Shown in pieces: positions 49,633-61,100 of a DNA stretch of 64,000 nucleotides (position 1 is its first letter; each line of letters begins with the position of its first letter). The stretch comes from Corylus avellana (lineage: Eukaryota; Streptophyta; Magnoliopsida; Fagales; Betulaceae). The stretch spans positions 29,499,382 to 29,563,381 of the forward strand of contig NC_081547.1 of NCBI RefSeq assembly GCF_901000735.1, written 5' to 3'. The position numbers and the translations under genes were made by a program. Under the pieces are notes generated by a model. That model searched no databases and was not told where the DNA came from. It saw nothing but the letters and a program-made list of their open reading frames with translations.

Positions 49633-50940
49633 TCTGTTATTCCAGAAAATCACGACATTAAGTCCTCTACCATAAATTTCAATAATTTGAAGTAATAACC
49701 GAAGGTAGATAAGGTAGCTCCTTTAACCATCTTCCCTATTCCACATATGCCAAAAAGATACTAAAATCTTTTGAAGTGGTTTACAGCTTTGATTACAGAT
49801 TCTCATGCAAAAATATAATTGCTACGAAATTTGTAACCAAAAGAAGAGCTAAGTGAGAATTGTCCATTTTTTAGATGGTAATTAATAATACAGAACAATT
49901 CCGCAAAGTGAATAGTTCAGGAGGAATTTTAGAACATACACGTTGTAAATCTTTACAGAATGTAAAGAAAAAGGCAAGAAAACAGAGTATTAGAAGGATT
50001 CATATTCTCTGATGAATGAATGTCAACTTACAAAGAATGAATAAACTGTTTACATATACTCCATGATCTCTCAAGATAACAGAATATAACTAATTACAAC
50101 CAATTAACTGATTTACAACTAGACAATCTAGTCAGTATGTGTTGATTAAGTATATGAATTCTAGAACATTTACTTTCAACAACTTAATGAAATATCCCTT
50201 ACTTGAAAATATTATAAACCTTTTAGCCATTCAGGATCATGACAGAACAATTATTAGCTCTGCTTTAACTTAGTTATCGATTTGGTCACAGCCACTCTTC
50301 TTAATATAAGCTTTTACAAGTTTCCTTCACCGAGATTCAGGTTCAACAATGCGTTAACGTAAGAAACTTTAATCTAGCACGGAAATAGGATGGAGAATGT
50401 TTAGGGTTGAGGTTTGATCGATAACACAACCAGAACAAACGGTAAGCTAGAGATTTATCAACAAACAAGCACTCGGTTTAACACAAAAACATGTAAACAA
50501 AGGTATTAACCATTATCATTGACGATATTAGTTTATAAGTACTGAAACAAAACAGCAATACTTACTTCAGAATTGCAGCTTTCTGGAATTTAAAATATTA
50601 AATGAATTTCACAGAACTCAGTCAATACTGTTAAAAGGAAAAATAATCAAAATTCGTCCATATAACAAGAACAACCTTCGGTTATAAAAATTTCTCGAGA
50701 ACAAATTCAAAGAATAATAATCACAGACAGAGCAACATAGTTCAAATGCTCTTCGTCGTAAGCATTGTTCATTCGGAAGGTACGAAAAAAGTAAACGGAA
50801 AATTAAAAAGAGCGTCATTAGCACCTTGTAAACATTCATTATAAAGTAAAAATTATGAACGTCGTTTCCTCACCTTGAGACCAGAGGTTGTACGATCAAC
50901 GATCGATCCTCAAGTTTGAAACGTGAAAGCAGTACGGGAG
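49633..50940 (-). other. 5' UTR intron and leader exon of the DCD-kelch gene
   Basis: The coding ATG (49630-49632) follows a splice acceptor AACAG by one base, implying an intron in the 5' UTR. The best donor is CTCAAG|GTGAGG, which would put the intron at 49634-50873 and a non-coding exon from 50874 to roughly 50940. Long 5' UTR introns of this kind often boost expression in plants; that role is inferred. Confidence 0.55.
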
Positions 50941-51544
50941 TTTTGGTGTTTGTTTCTCGGTAAAAAAACTGGGGCTTAGAGTCGAGAAAGTGAGAGAAAA
51001 TAAGAGAAAAAAATATGGTTAGCGTGAGGGGCCCGGATGAAAACTGAAATCTGAAAAGAAATGCCTATGGGCTATGAGGTTGGACTGAGAGGTTCTGACT
51101 ACTGAAGCGCGAAACGCCCCAATTTGGATCGTGGGACCCTGATGGGGAGCTACGAAATTACCATGTTGTCCCTATCGATTCTTTTGTTACTTTAGTTTAG
51201 GAGGTGTACAGTAGCTTTCGTGCCCATGCCACGTACTAGTTTAGCCAGTTCTCCCACTTTCTTTTTTTCCGTTTTTAGCTTTGACTCAATTTGGTACCTC
51301 CCCAATCCCTCACGTAATTACGAAGCTTCATCCTTTTTTGGGAATATGCATTAAAGTTTAAATGGGATCACTGTTGGCACTGCCAGTCTTGCCCCTCCCG
51401 ACGGTGATGGATTGATGGGACTTTTAATGGGAATATGTATCACTTTGAGTGGTGGAGTGACATTGGTGCGATAGAGAGTGGCCTTGTTTGGCAATGGCTT
51501 GTACAACTCATAAAGGACTAAATCTTTCATTGGTTTTCGGTCGA

Positions 51545-51665
51545 TATTTTTTTTATTTTTTATGTCCACACAAGGTGGAAAGAGATTCGAACTAGTGATT
51601 TTTATTTCATTAGACGTGGTCCCAATCAATTGAACTACTTCTTACTTCTTGAGAATTTATGATTT
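51545..51665 (-). mobile_element. tRNA-derived SINE copy, family 1 (minus)
   Basis: Minus strand shows AGTAGTTCAATTGATTGGGA (A-box region), then CACTAGTTCGAATCTC (B box). The tail CTTGTGTGGACATAAAAAAT ends in an A-rich run. It aligns along most of its length with the copy at 32325-32420. Confidence 0.6.
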
Positions 51666-51956
51666 TTTTTTTCTTGGAGTGGATCATAGGTATTAAGTAT
51701 AAAGAATAATAATCACTATAGTAAGGATAACAAAGGATATTACGATTAATAAAGTATTAGTAGTGGAGTTAAAAAAAAACAAGAGAATCAATGACCTGTC
51801 AGCGGATAGAGACGTAATTCGTTATAATTTATTGTAGATCTGAAACTGATTGAGACAGTAACTTTTCATAGATATTGTCTTATAATAGCCTGAAAGGCTA
51901 TTGTGTATGTATAATGTTTGAATTGTGAAGATTTCAAATTATATTTTTGGCATGAG

Positions 51957-52125
51957 TAATGATATAAAAATGACTAGAGTCATCTCAAATATGATATGAT
52001 ATTTAAAATTACCAATAGATTAAAATTCAATAATAACCATCTCAAATTGAATGGTAATTTTAAATGTCACATCACATTTGGGATGATTCTAGAAGGACTC
52101 TAATCCTCCTTATATCATTACTAAA
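51957..52125. mobile_element. MITE-like inverted repeat, about 170 bp
   Basis: The left end AGTAATGATATAAAAATGAC pairs with the right end, whose reverse complement reads AGTAATGATATAAGGAGGAT. The arms continue through AGAGTC, CATCTCAAAT/CATCCCAAAT and TTTAAAATTACCA. No coding content; the target-site duplication is not evident. Confidence 0.65.
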
Positions 52126-52254
52126 GAGTAAAGGCATTCTACGAAACATTTTATCCCATTTAATTGTTATATCAATGAATAGATAATTTGTAAAAAAAAA
52201 AAAAAGTAGAAAGATATTCAATATTTTTGTTAATCTTGGCACATATTTATTAAA

Positions 52255-52603
52255 GGAAAAAATGCAAAATTAATCATTGTGGTTTACATGATTTACAATT
52301 AACTCCCTCTGGTATCAAAATGAACTCAAAGGTCCCTGAGGTATGCCAAAAATATAATTTTTCCGTCCACTAATTTAACAAATTCTCTTAATATGACACT
52401 TACTTAAATAAGACAAGTATCTCAATTATATTGCCTCTAATGTTTTACGCTATTAGAATCTGTTAATTCAGTGAACGAAATTTGACTGTATGGACTAAAT
52501 TATTTTTTTGGTATATCTCAGGGATCTTTGAGTTCATTTTGATACCACAAGGAATTAATTGCAAATCAGGTAAACCACAATGACTGAATTTACATTTTTC
52601 CCC
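52255..52603. mobile_element. 349-bp inverted-repeat element with 9-bp TSD
   Basis: The left end GGAAAAAATGCAAAATTAAT pairs with the right end, whose reverse complement reads GGGGAAAAATGTAAATTCA. The arms run about 150 bases through CATTGTGGTTTAC and GGTATCAAAATGAACTCAAA. The 9-bp TTTATTAAA occurs at 52246-52254 and 52604-52612. No protein is encoded. Confidence 0.75.
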
Positions 52604-52616
52604 TTTATTAAATTTA

Positions 52617-53610
52617 GGGTAAAGTCCTATTGATCCCCTTAAATTACCACCACAATGACAATCTACTCTCAAAACTATTAATTGCGACAATTTATTTCAT
52701 AAATTACTAAAACAATAACAATGTACTTCTGATTCTAACAAAATAACAAAATTACTCTTATTTAAATAATAACAAAAATACTAAAATTTATAAAAAATAA
52801 ATAAAAACAAAACAGGGGTGTTGGACCACCCCCTAAGTAACTAGGGATGGTCTGACCACCCATCAGGGGGTGAATCGACCACCCTCGAGAGAAAAAATCT
52901 AGGCGTGCCTAGTTAATCTTCGTCTGAGCATGGATGTTAGAGACTGAAAAAATTCTTCTTCGCAAGGGATTGTGAGACCCATGTCGTGGCTGAAGCCAAA
53001 TTCTTCTTCGGCTTGCTGGAGAAGGATTTGGAAATCAGGACGAGTCAAGTAAGAGATTGGGACAATGAATCATCTTTTGTTTTCTCCAACATATACAACA
53101 AATTACAAAATGACCCAAAAATACAGAAATGGCTTCTTTCTTTGGATTGGGTAAGATACAGTAATGGTGGCGTGAAGGGCTGAGGGGTGTGGGGAGCATT
53201 TATGGGGTGGCTGGCGTGGTCGAGCCACCCCTATTATATTCAGTGGTGGCCGATCCACTCTCTAGGAGCCACCCATGCACTCTGCCGCCGCTGCCACCCA
53301 TGAAAGAACCACTCCTGTTTTCGAACCACCTCTGTTTGTTTGTTTGTTTTCCACCCATGCACTCTGCCGCCGCTGCCACCCATGAAAGAACCACTCCTGT
53401 TTTCGAACCACCTCTGTTTGTTTGTTTTTTTTTTTAAAAAAAAAAAAAATGTAAAGATATTTTTGTTTATTGAAAATTTTATAAAAATAATTTTGTTATT
53501 TTTTATTATTAAGGATATATTTTTAATGTTTTGATAGATTGAGAGTAAATTATCATAATTGATAATTTAGAAAGTATACAGTCATTTAAGGGGTTAAGAG
53601 GGGACTGATA
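52617..53610. mobile_element. About 1-kb inverted-repeat element with GGTGG-rich core
   Basis: The left arm (GATCCCCTTAAATTAC, then AATCTACTCTCAAAAC and CTATTAATTGCGACAATTTA) pairs imperfectly with the right arm, whose reverse complement has AACCCCTTAAATGAC and ATTATCAATTATGATAATTT. The core has GGGGTGTTGGACCACCCCC (52815-52833) and GGTGGCTGGCGTGG-type pairs, plus an 82-bp tandem duplication. It starts directly after the 52255-52603 element. Exact ends and TSD are uncertain. Confidence 0.55.
53269..53428. repeat. 82-bp tandem duplication
   Basis: Copies at 53269-53350 and 53351-53428 start CCACCCATGCACTCTGCCGC and end in GTTTGTTTGTTT. They are practically identical, so young. Confidence 0.9.
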
Positions 53611-53814
53611 TACTCTGTATCAAAGAGTGGGGCTGTGCAGTTCATTGATTGGCCTTTTATCATAACTAAATACTGCAGACATTTTGTAGTGTTGGCAGTG
53701 TTGCCGTTGAGGATTAATAATTGAGAAATTAATAATGGAGAACCACGTAGGAAGTTAGGAACCGCTTAACTAATTGAACGGCAGGCCTACCACTTCTTAG
53801 GATAAGATAATTTG

Positions 53815-54075
53815 GCTGTGTTTGGCAATGGAATGGAAAAAGATAATGAAATAGTACTGTAGCAGATTTAATTGAAATGAGAAAAAAAAAGAAGAATATT
53901 TTGTATAAGAAAGTAAAAAAAAATTGTTTTATAATAGTTTTTTAAATTTGAATAATAATAAAAAATAATTGATGTGATGTAAAAAATAAAAATGTTAGAG
54001 TTGATTTTGAAAATAATTATTTTGATTTTTGGTCTGATCCGGTCCGACTCTTTGCCAAAGAGAAAACACCACAAA
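53815..54075. mobile_element. Possible TTTGGCAA-ended repeat, related to 23722-24060
   Basis: Starts GTGTTTGGCAATGGAATGG, has the TTGATGTGATGTAAAAAATA core, and ends CTCTTTGCCAAAGAG. The core is shared with 23722-24060. Confidence 0.4.
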
Positions 54076-54454
54076 AGAGTGGTAGGCCCTACTGTAGACG
54101 CGTATCCATTTTTAATTTTTTTTATAAAAAAAATAAAATTAAAAACAAACTACAAACAACAACATAATCGAATACATGCAATTTAACCGAAAAATTCAAA
54201 CTAGACAAATAATTAACACCACACGGTACTTTGAAGAAAATTATGAAGATAAAAGTCGAGTAAGAATGCAGTCATGAAAGAGAGCGGCCTAATATGATGG
54301 ATAAAGAACTTCGTGTGACTCATTTCTTAACTGATTTTTAAGAAGATTAAAGAGACTAAGAAGAGAAAACACCACGAAAGTGAGATCTCCTTTTAGGATA
54401 GTGAGTATGAAGCGCAGTTTGGTCTATTAAATTGAGTGCGTTTACCATTGCAAT

Positions 54455-54530
54455 TTTTTTTTTTTACATGTTCATACAAGAGAAGAGAGAGAGAATATTC
54501 AAACTAGTGACATTCGCTTCATTAAACATT
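54455..54530 (-). mobile_element. Truncated SINE, family 1 (minus)
   Basis: Minus strand shows AATGAAGCGAATGTCACTAG, then a B-box-like AGTTTGAATATTC and the tail CTTGTATGAACATGTAAAAA. The A-box end is missing. Confidence 0.45.
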
Positions 54531-54784
54531 ATTTCACATGAAAATACATTTTTAAAAAGTTACGATTTAAAAAAAAAACATTTTAAATCGCAAGTAAATG
54601 TGTGAATTTGTTAAAATGCACAATTTTAAAGTTGAAATTGTGATTTTACTAAACATTTAAATGCATGTTTTAAAATCACATATCTAAAATCTAAATAAAA
54701 CCCAATCCTCTCGATATGTGGGCTAGGCTTTGCACAATCTTTATTCTATATGGTTATTACTATTTTTGTGATTTTATCTTTATG

Positions 54785-54885
54785 TGATAGTTTAATTGGC
54801 TAAAAATTACGTTTCATGAAACAGATGTTATTAGTTCGAATTTCTATTCAATTTTTCTCCTCTTGCGCAAAAATGTTAAAAAAAA
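54785..54885 (+). mobile_element. SINE copy, family 1 (plus) with A-rich tail
   Basis: GATAGTTTAATTGGCTAAAA (A-box region), then GTTATTAGTTCGAATTTC (B box) and a tail CTCTTGCGCAAAAATGTTAA running into A/AAT repeats. Same order as the minus-strand copies. Confidence 0.5.
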
Positions 54886-55168
54886 ATAATAATAATAAAT
54901 AAAGCCTGTTCTTTAAAAAATTCAGAGCAAATATAAGATTTATTAGTATATTTATAACTAAATATCACTTTATCTACTATTCAGTCTTTACGAATATATG
55001 TGACAAAGAGAATTACAAGTATGCAACTCACCCAAAAAAAAATTCTAGTCAATAGTCATCCAACGAACAGAAAACAACAAAACTAACCTGAGGCTGAAAT
55101 TCAATCCATCAATGATTATCTCTCTCTAACGATGTGGCACTCGGAACTTGAACATTCCTTGCCGCGAA

Positions 55169-58100
55169 ATGAAGCCCCACACCTACACAGGTTTGGACAC
55201 TCCACCACCATTACATACAAGCTCTAGTCTCCGCCGCTCATGTGCTCCACCTGTCAACCCTCTTCGCCACATCGTTTCCCGGCAGGTACTCGCCGGGAAA
55301 CGCCGCCACATCATACTATCAGTCAGCGCGAACCAAAGTCCACGCGTCGAACATTCAAGACGGCACGTCTTACTCGCTCCTGTTCTGGCCACCGGCGCGT
55401 GGGTTCTGCGATCGGCGCTGGCGCGAGCGGAGGACAAGGCGACCGGCACGGCGGCTCCGGAGAAATCGCAGGCCCTGCCGGCTCCGACGGGTGAGGAGAA
55501 GAAGGAGGAGCCGATAGTTTCGAGGATTTACGACGCGACGGGGATCGGAGAGCCGATGGCGGTGGGAAAGGATAAGAGTAAGGTGTGGGATAAGCTGATG
55601 AACGCGAGGATTGTGTACTTAGGAGAGGCCGAGCACGTACCGATCCGAGACGATAAGGAATTGGAGCTTGAGATTGTGAGGAACTTGAGGAAACGGTGCG
55701 CAGAGTGTGATAGAACCATATCTTTGGCTCTGGAGACATTTCCTTGTGACATGCAGGAGCAGCTCAATCAGTATATGGATAAAAGGTTTTGGTCTGACCG
55801 AATTCCATACCTGCACACACACACACTCTGAGAGACACACATATATATACATCTATAATTCGATACACTATAACTGATGCTTGTTCTGATGGTTCGCGGT
55901 GCTTGACTCTATTTAGTTGATTTATGTTTGAGTAGTTTTGATTAATTTTTGAGTAATTTCCGTATTGGCTCATGTATCACTTGATGTTATATTTGTATAT
56001 GATAAACATATTGTGTGTGTGTGTAGTGAACGATGTTATGTTTTGAAGTCAAATCACGAGCATTATTACTGGTTAACCAGCTTGAGATTTTAATTTTAAT
56101 TTTGAAGAGAAATGGAGGACTTTAGAAGAATTTCAATATGTGGGCGAATCGGATTGATGACTTATTTAGTGATCCAAGATTCCTTACTTATTAAGTTTTA
56201 TACGTTGAATAGCCATTTTGTGGTGTTAGCCTCTTGACAGATACAATATTTTGTTAACTTTTGTTTCGTGTTTGGGTTGATTGTGACAATCGATGGTTTA
56301 GTAATATGTGACTTTTTTTGTGAGCTTAGCTGTCAAGTTGAGGAGATTGGACAAGCTTTACCACGCACATTTATGTTGGAAGCAGGACATCTCAACTGAA
56401 AAGTCCTAAACTAACATAATCCGCCTCTAGGTTCTAAGAAGTATAGTCAATTTATTTAACATTGGCATTGGACCTCTTCTATTTTATTCATCTTCTATAA
56501 CATTTCTGCACTACTTATATTGAGGCCTGTACTTGATGGCAGGATAGATGGAGAAACATTGAAGTCTTATGCATCACATTGGCCGCCTCAACGTTGGCAG
56601 GAGTATCAGCCTCTTCTAAGCTACTGTCGAGATAATGGAATTCAGCTTGTTGCTTGTGGTACTCCGCTCAAGGTACTCTTGCATTTTTCACATTACTCAA
56701 TTGGCACCTTGCTAAGATGACCCTTTAGGTAGGAACTAATATGATATATATGTGTAGAAAACAAAGTAATCTATTAGCTTAGCATCAACTCCTTGCAAGT
56801 TAACTCAGATCTAAGAATCCACCAATATGGCGTTGAGGGTGGTTTGGGTGTTGATAGCAAAACAATAGGTGCAAAACCAGTAGGTGTGATCCTAAGCATG
56901 TGAACCTGCTTCAATAGGACAATCTGAAATGAAGGGCTTGATTCTTGATATTGTTTCCTGAGCTGTAGCATATTTAGTACCTAAAAGCTAGGGTTGCAAA
57001 GTAAACTGTTTCTCGCTTGATATATGGATGAATAACTCAAAAAGCTACTTAATGGTAATTTCAACAAGAATTATTTTACAGTTGATTATATCCCAGAAGA
57101 ACGCTGTCATGTATGCTTGACAGACAGATAAAATTAGTGTTCTCAATTTCTTCATTTATATTTCTTGGTTGTGTGATGGTGCATGATCTCATAGTCCAAT
57201 TTTCAGATACATATCTGCGATCATGAAAGGAACAGAATGTTTGCTCATCCTCCTTTACTGTCCAAACTTTCTTCCACCACTTTCAGCTGCAGCCGTTTTA
57301 TTCTCGTCTTATGCATGAGTTGATGTAGTAACTATGGAGTGCATGAAAATTATTCTGATATTATTAGGTTTTAAGAACTGTCCAAGCAAAAGGAATTCAT
57401 GGGCTTTCAAAGGCCGATCGTAGAGTATATGCTCCTCCAGCCGGTTCGGGCTTCATTTCGGGCTTCACTTCCATCTCACGCAGATCACCAACTGATATGA
57501 ATTCTCCTAGTCTATCTGTTCCTTTTGGGCCAGGCTCATACTTATCTGCACAAGCAAGAGTGGTTGAGGAATATACCATGTCCCAGATCATTTTACACAA
57601 CATGGTGGATGGAGGAGTGACTGGTATGCTAGTAGTGGTAACAGGTGCAAGCCATGTCATGTATGGATCTAGGGGGACTGGGCTGCCAGCAAGAATTTCA
57701 AAAAAGATGCAAAAGAAAAACCAGGTGGTTATATTACTTGATCCTGAAAGGCAAGAAATAAGGACTGAGGGAGAAGTTCCTGTTGCTGATTTCTTGTGGT
57801 ATTCTGCTGCTAGACCCTGCAGTAGAAATTGTTTTGACCGTGCTGAAATTGCTCGAGTAATGAATGCAGCTGGCAGGAGGCGAGATGCTCTTCCCCAGGT
57901 TAGCTGTTCTTAATGGTCTTCATCGAAATATGATGCCTACTATTGATCTGCTCGACTTCATTGATTCTTATTTTTGTCTTCTTTTTGGATATACTACTGC
58001 AAAAATTAGAATCTGATGTCCTGGAATTTGAACTGTTATTTGAGTGTTCTGGTTAATTGATGAATCTTATAACTCTTTAAAGCTTTCTTACTTTTTTCTG

Positions 58101-61100
58101 AATAAATTCGGTACTAAATAAATACTGGTGGCCTTCAGTTAGTTTCCTTCCATACAGATTTGTGGTTAATTAAGATCCAACAGTTTGCAACTTATTTATC
58201 TTTTTTTTCTCAAATGATCACGTAAAAACTAGCATGGAAACTGTATTGAAAATTCAATTGCAACTTCTAGATTTCCATTTATGTTAGGTTGAAGGAGTAG
58301 AAAATCCTGGATGATACTTTTTATGGTGTGATTCCAGAACATCCTGGATGATACTTTTTACTTTTTAGGGTGTGATTCCAGAACAATATTTTGGAGGACT
58401 GTCCTGTCCCTGTAAAGACCTCCACAAGCCAAGATAATGTAACCTTAGAAGTTCTTCTTTCTGACGTGTCTATAGGAATCACCTTTTTGAGATTCATGGT
58501 CGCACAAGGTGGTATTTATTTTTTTATATGCAATAAGTATTAGGCATGAAACATGAAGAGAAGAAGTAATATGTCATTTGTAAACCAATATTAGAATTTG
58601 ATTAAAAAAAAGAATGATAATCTGAATATGTGAGTGACTTAATTATGTAAACAACATAAGTTGCTCAATCTGTTAAAATGTACCTGGTTAAAAAATAAAA
58701 TTGTATTTTGAACTTCTTTGATGATATTTATTCTTATTGAAAGTCAAAAGTAATCAATAATTAGATACTTTTTAATTTAATAAATATGTTTTTTTTGTCA
58801 ATAAGATGCTGAACCGATATCATATGCTAGTGTTGATGGTGAAACTAACTTTAGTATATACATGATACAAAATCTTGCAATTATACTTATAAAAAAAACA
58901 AAATCTTGCAATTATCTATATATTTTGATATATTATTTGTATATATATTAATCAAGGAATTGGGGAAATTATACGATCAAATATTAAGATTTGACCTCTT
59001 ACTTTATTATGGTTTGGTTTAGGCATAACGAATCTGGGCATCATTACATTCATTTATAAGGGAGGGAAGTTGTAAAATGTGGTGGTTTTGTTGGGTTTAC
59101 AAGTTAGGAATGTCTTTATGTAAGAATTATCTCCCTAATGACCTTCCTTTGTCTCATGAAGACTATAATGTTGATATGCTTTTCAGGACCTTCAAAAAGG
59201 ACTTGATCTTGGTTTAGTATCACCTGAGGTACTACAGAACTTCTTTGATTTGGAGCAATATCCTCTTATTTCAGAACTGACTCACAGTTTCCAGGTATTT
59301 CAGTTTGTGAAAGTGAAATCTTTATTTTAGTATTTGATCAAGACAAGATATTTTCATGTTTTATTGTAAAATTTTGCATATCATAAGACCGCACCAATTG
59401 TTTATTTTCTGATGCTATGGAGAAAACAGTTGGTGATAGGGAAGGAAACATAAGTTGACCATAGCTCATTGTGATGCAGGGTTTCAGGGAAAGATTGTTG
59501 GCAGATCCCAAATTCTTGCATAGATTAGCTATAGAAGAAGCTATATCTATAACAACTACTCTCCTAGCACAGTACGAGAGGCGTAAAGAAAATTTCTTCG
59601 AAGAGCTTGACTATGTCATTACGGATACTGTCAGAGGATCGGTCGTTGATTTCTTCACAGTTTGGCTTCCTGCCCCAACTCTGTCGTTCCTTTCATTTGC
59701 TAATGAGATAAATGTGCCTGACAGCATGGATGCTTTGCAAGGTCTCCTTGGTTCCATCCCTGATAATGCTTTTCAAAAAATTCCTGCTGGGAAGGACTGG
59801 AATCTTAGTCACAGAGTTGCATCGGTGCTTTTTGGTGGTGTGAAACTTGCTAGTGTTGGATTTATTTCCAGCATTGGAGCTGTGGCTGCCTCAAATGTTT
59901 TATATGCAATTCGTAGATTTCTCAATCCAGCACTTGGTGCTTATCAACGTAATAAAAGATCACCAATACTCAAAACGGCAGTTGTCTATGGATGTTTTCT
60001 TGGAACATCGGCAAATCTTCGTTATCAGGTAAAGAGGGTACTTATTTCAGATGCTTGTACTAATCAATTTTATTTTAGCATTGTCGTTACAACTCGTCTA
60101 CACTAATTTAAAGATTAATTTTATAGTGACCATATATCTTCATTTTTCTTTTTCTTTCTTTTTTTATTTTTTTTATTAGGGAAATTTTGGTCGAGCTCCC
60201 TGGGTTTTTGTGTGTTTTCAAATTACTTCTTGGGTTTCTAAAATTGATTTTTAACTCCTTAGGTTTTTCTCATTTTTCAATTCACTCCTTTTGCCAAAAA
60301 CTGCTTATGTGACATTAACCTGGTTATTGGCCCATAAGCAATTTGCCAAGTGTTAAAAAATTAACTTCTAATTATATTAAAAAATAAAATTAAAAATTCA
60401 AGATTTTTTTTTAAAAGGGTGGCATGAAATTCCCTAAGGGTGGCTTGAACCGCCTTCAGGTGAGGGGTGCCCGGGCCGCCCCTAAGAGGGGTGGTCCTGC
60501 AACCCCCATGGAGATTTCAGGCCACTTCTTTTCTTGTATCTTTTATTTTTTAAAATATAATTAGCAAATGAATTTTTTTAACACGGTGAACATGCATGAC
60601 ACATGTGACGCAGCTAATTGCTTGCGTGCCATTAACATAATGCAATGCAAGCCTTTTTTTTTTTTTTTTACTGAAGGAGTGAATTGAAAAACGCAAAAAA
60701 ACCTGAGTTAAAAGTTGATCTTACAAACCCATGGAGTAAATTGAAGTCGCATGAAAATCCAAAGAGATATTTTAAAATTTCCCTTTCAAATAGTCTGTAA
60801 GTGTAATGTAAGTTATAGGTCAGTTATAATGACAGCTCTTTTTAATGGCATTGAGAAAGGCTTCCTTCTTTTTGGAAATGGCCTGCTACGTTATTCTTAC
60901 GTTAGAATTATGTTCTTAGAAATAATCTGAGATTAATCTTTCAATCAATCATTGATTATGTCAAGATGGATATAATGCATATGGTGTTTTTTGGTCTGCT
61001 AGGCCTTTTTTTTTTGTCAAGGATATAATACCTTTTAAAATTAATTCTTGTAAGTTGCTATGTTTTGTCTTTTTGTCACTTCCTCCCCTCCCCCAAACCC

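Larger units (their letters stand above)
50941..52254. other. Promoter side of the DCD-kelch gene and adjoining spacer
   Basis: Holds the presumptive promoter, a SINE at 51545-51665 and a MITE at 51957-52125. No gene seen. Confidence 0.4.
54076..55168. other. Spacer and promoter side of the RETICULATA-related gene
   Basis: Contains two SINE pieces (54455-54530 and 54785-54885). No other structure or gene was recognised; the last few hundred bases should be the promoter and 5' UTR. Confidence 0.4.

Noticed and set aside
55183..55739. Several open frames on both strands inside RER exon 1
   Set aside because: GC-rich shadows; the chosen frame splices onward into the conserved ChaN-like and DUF3411 sequence.
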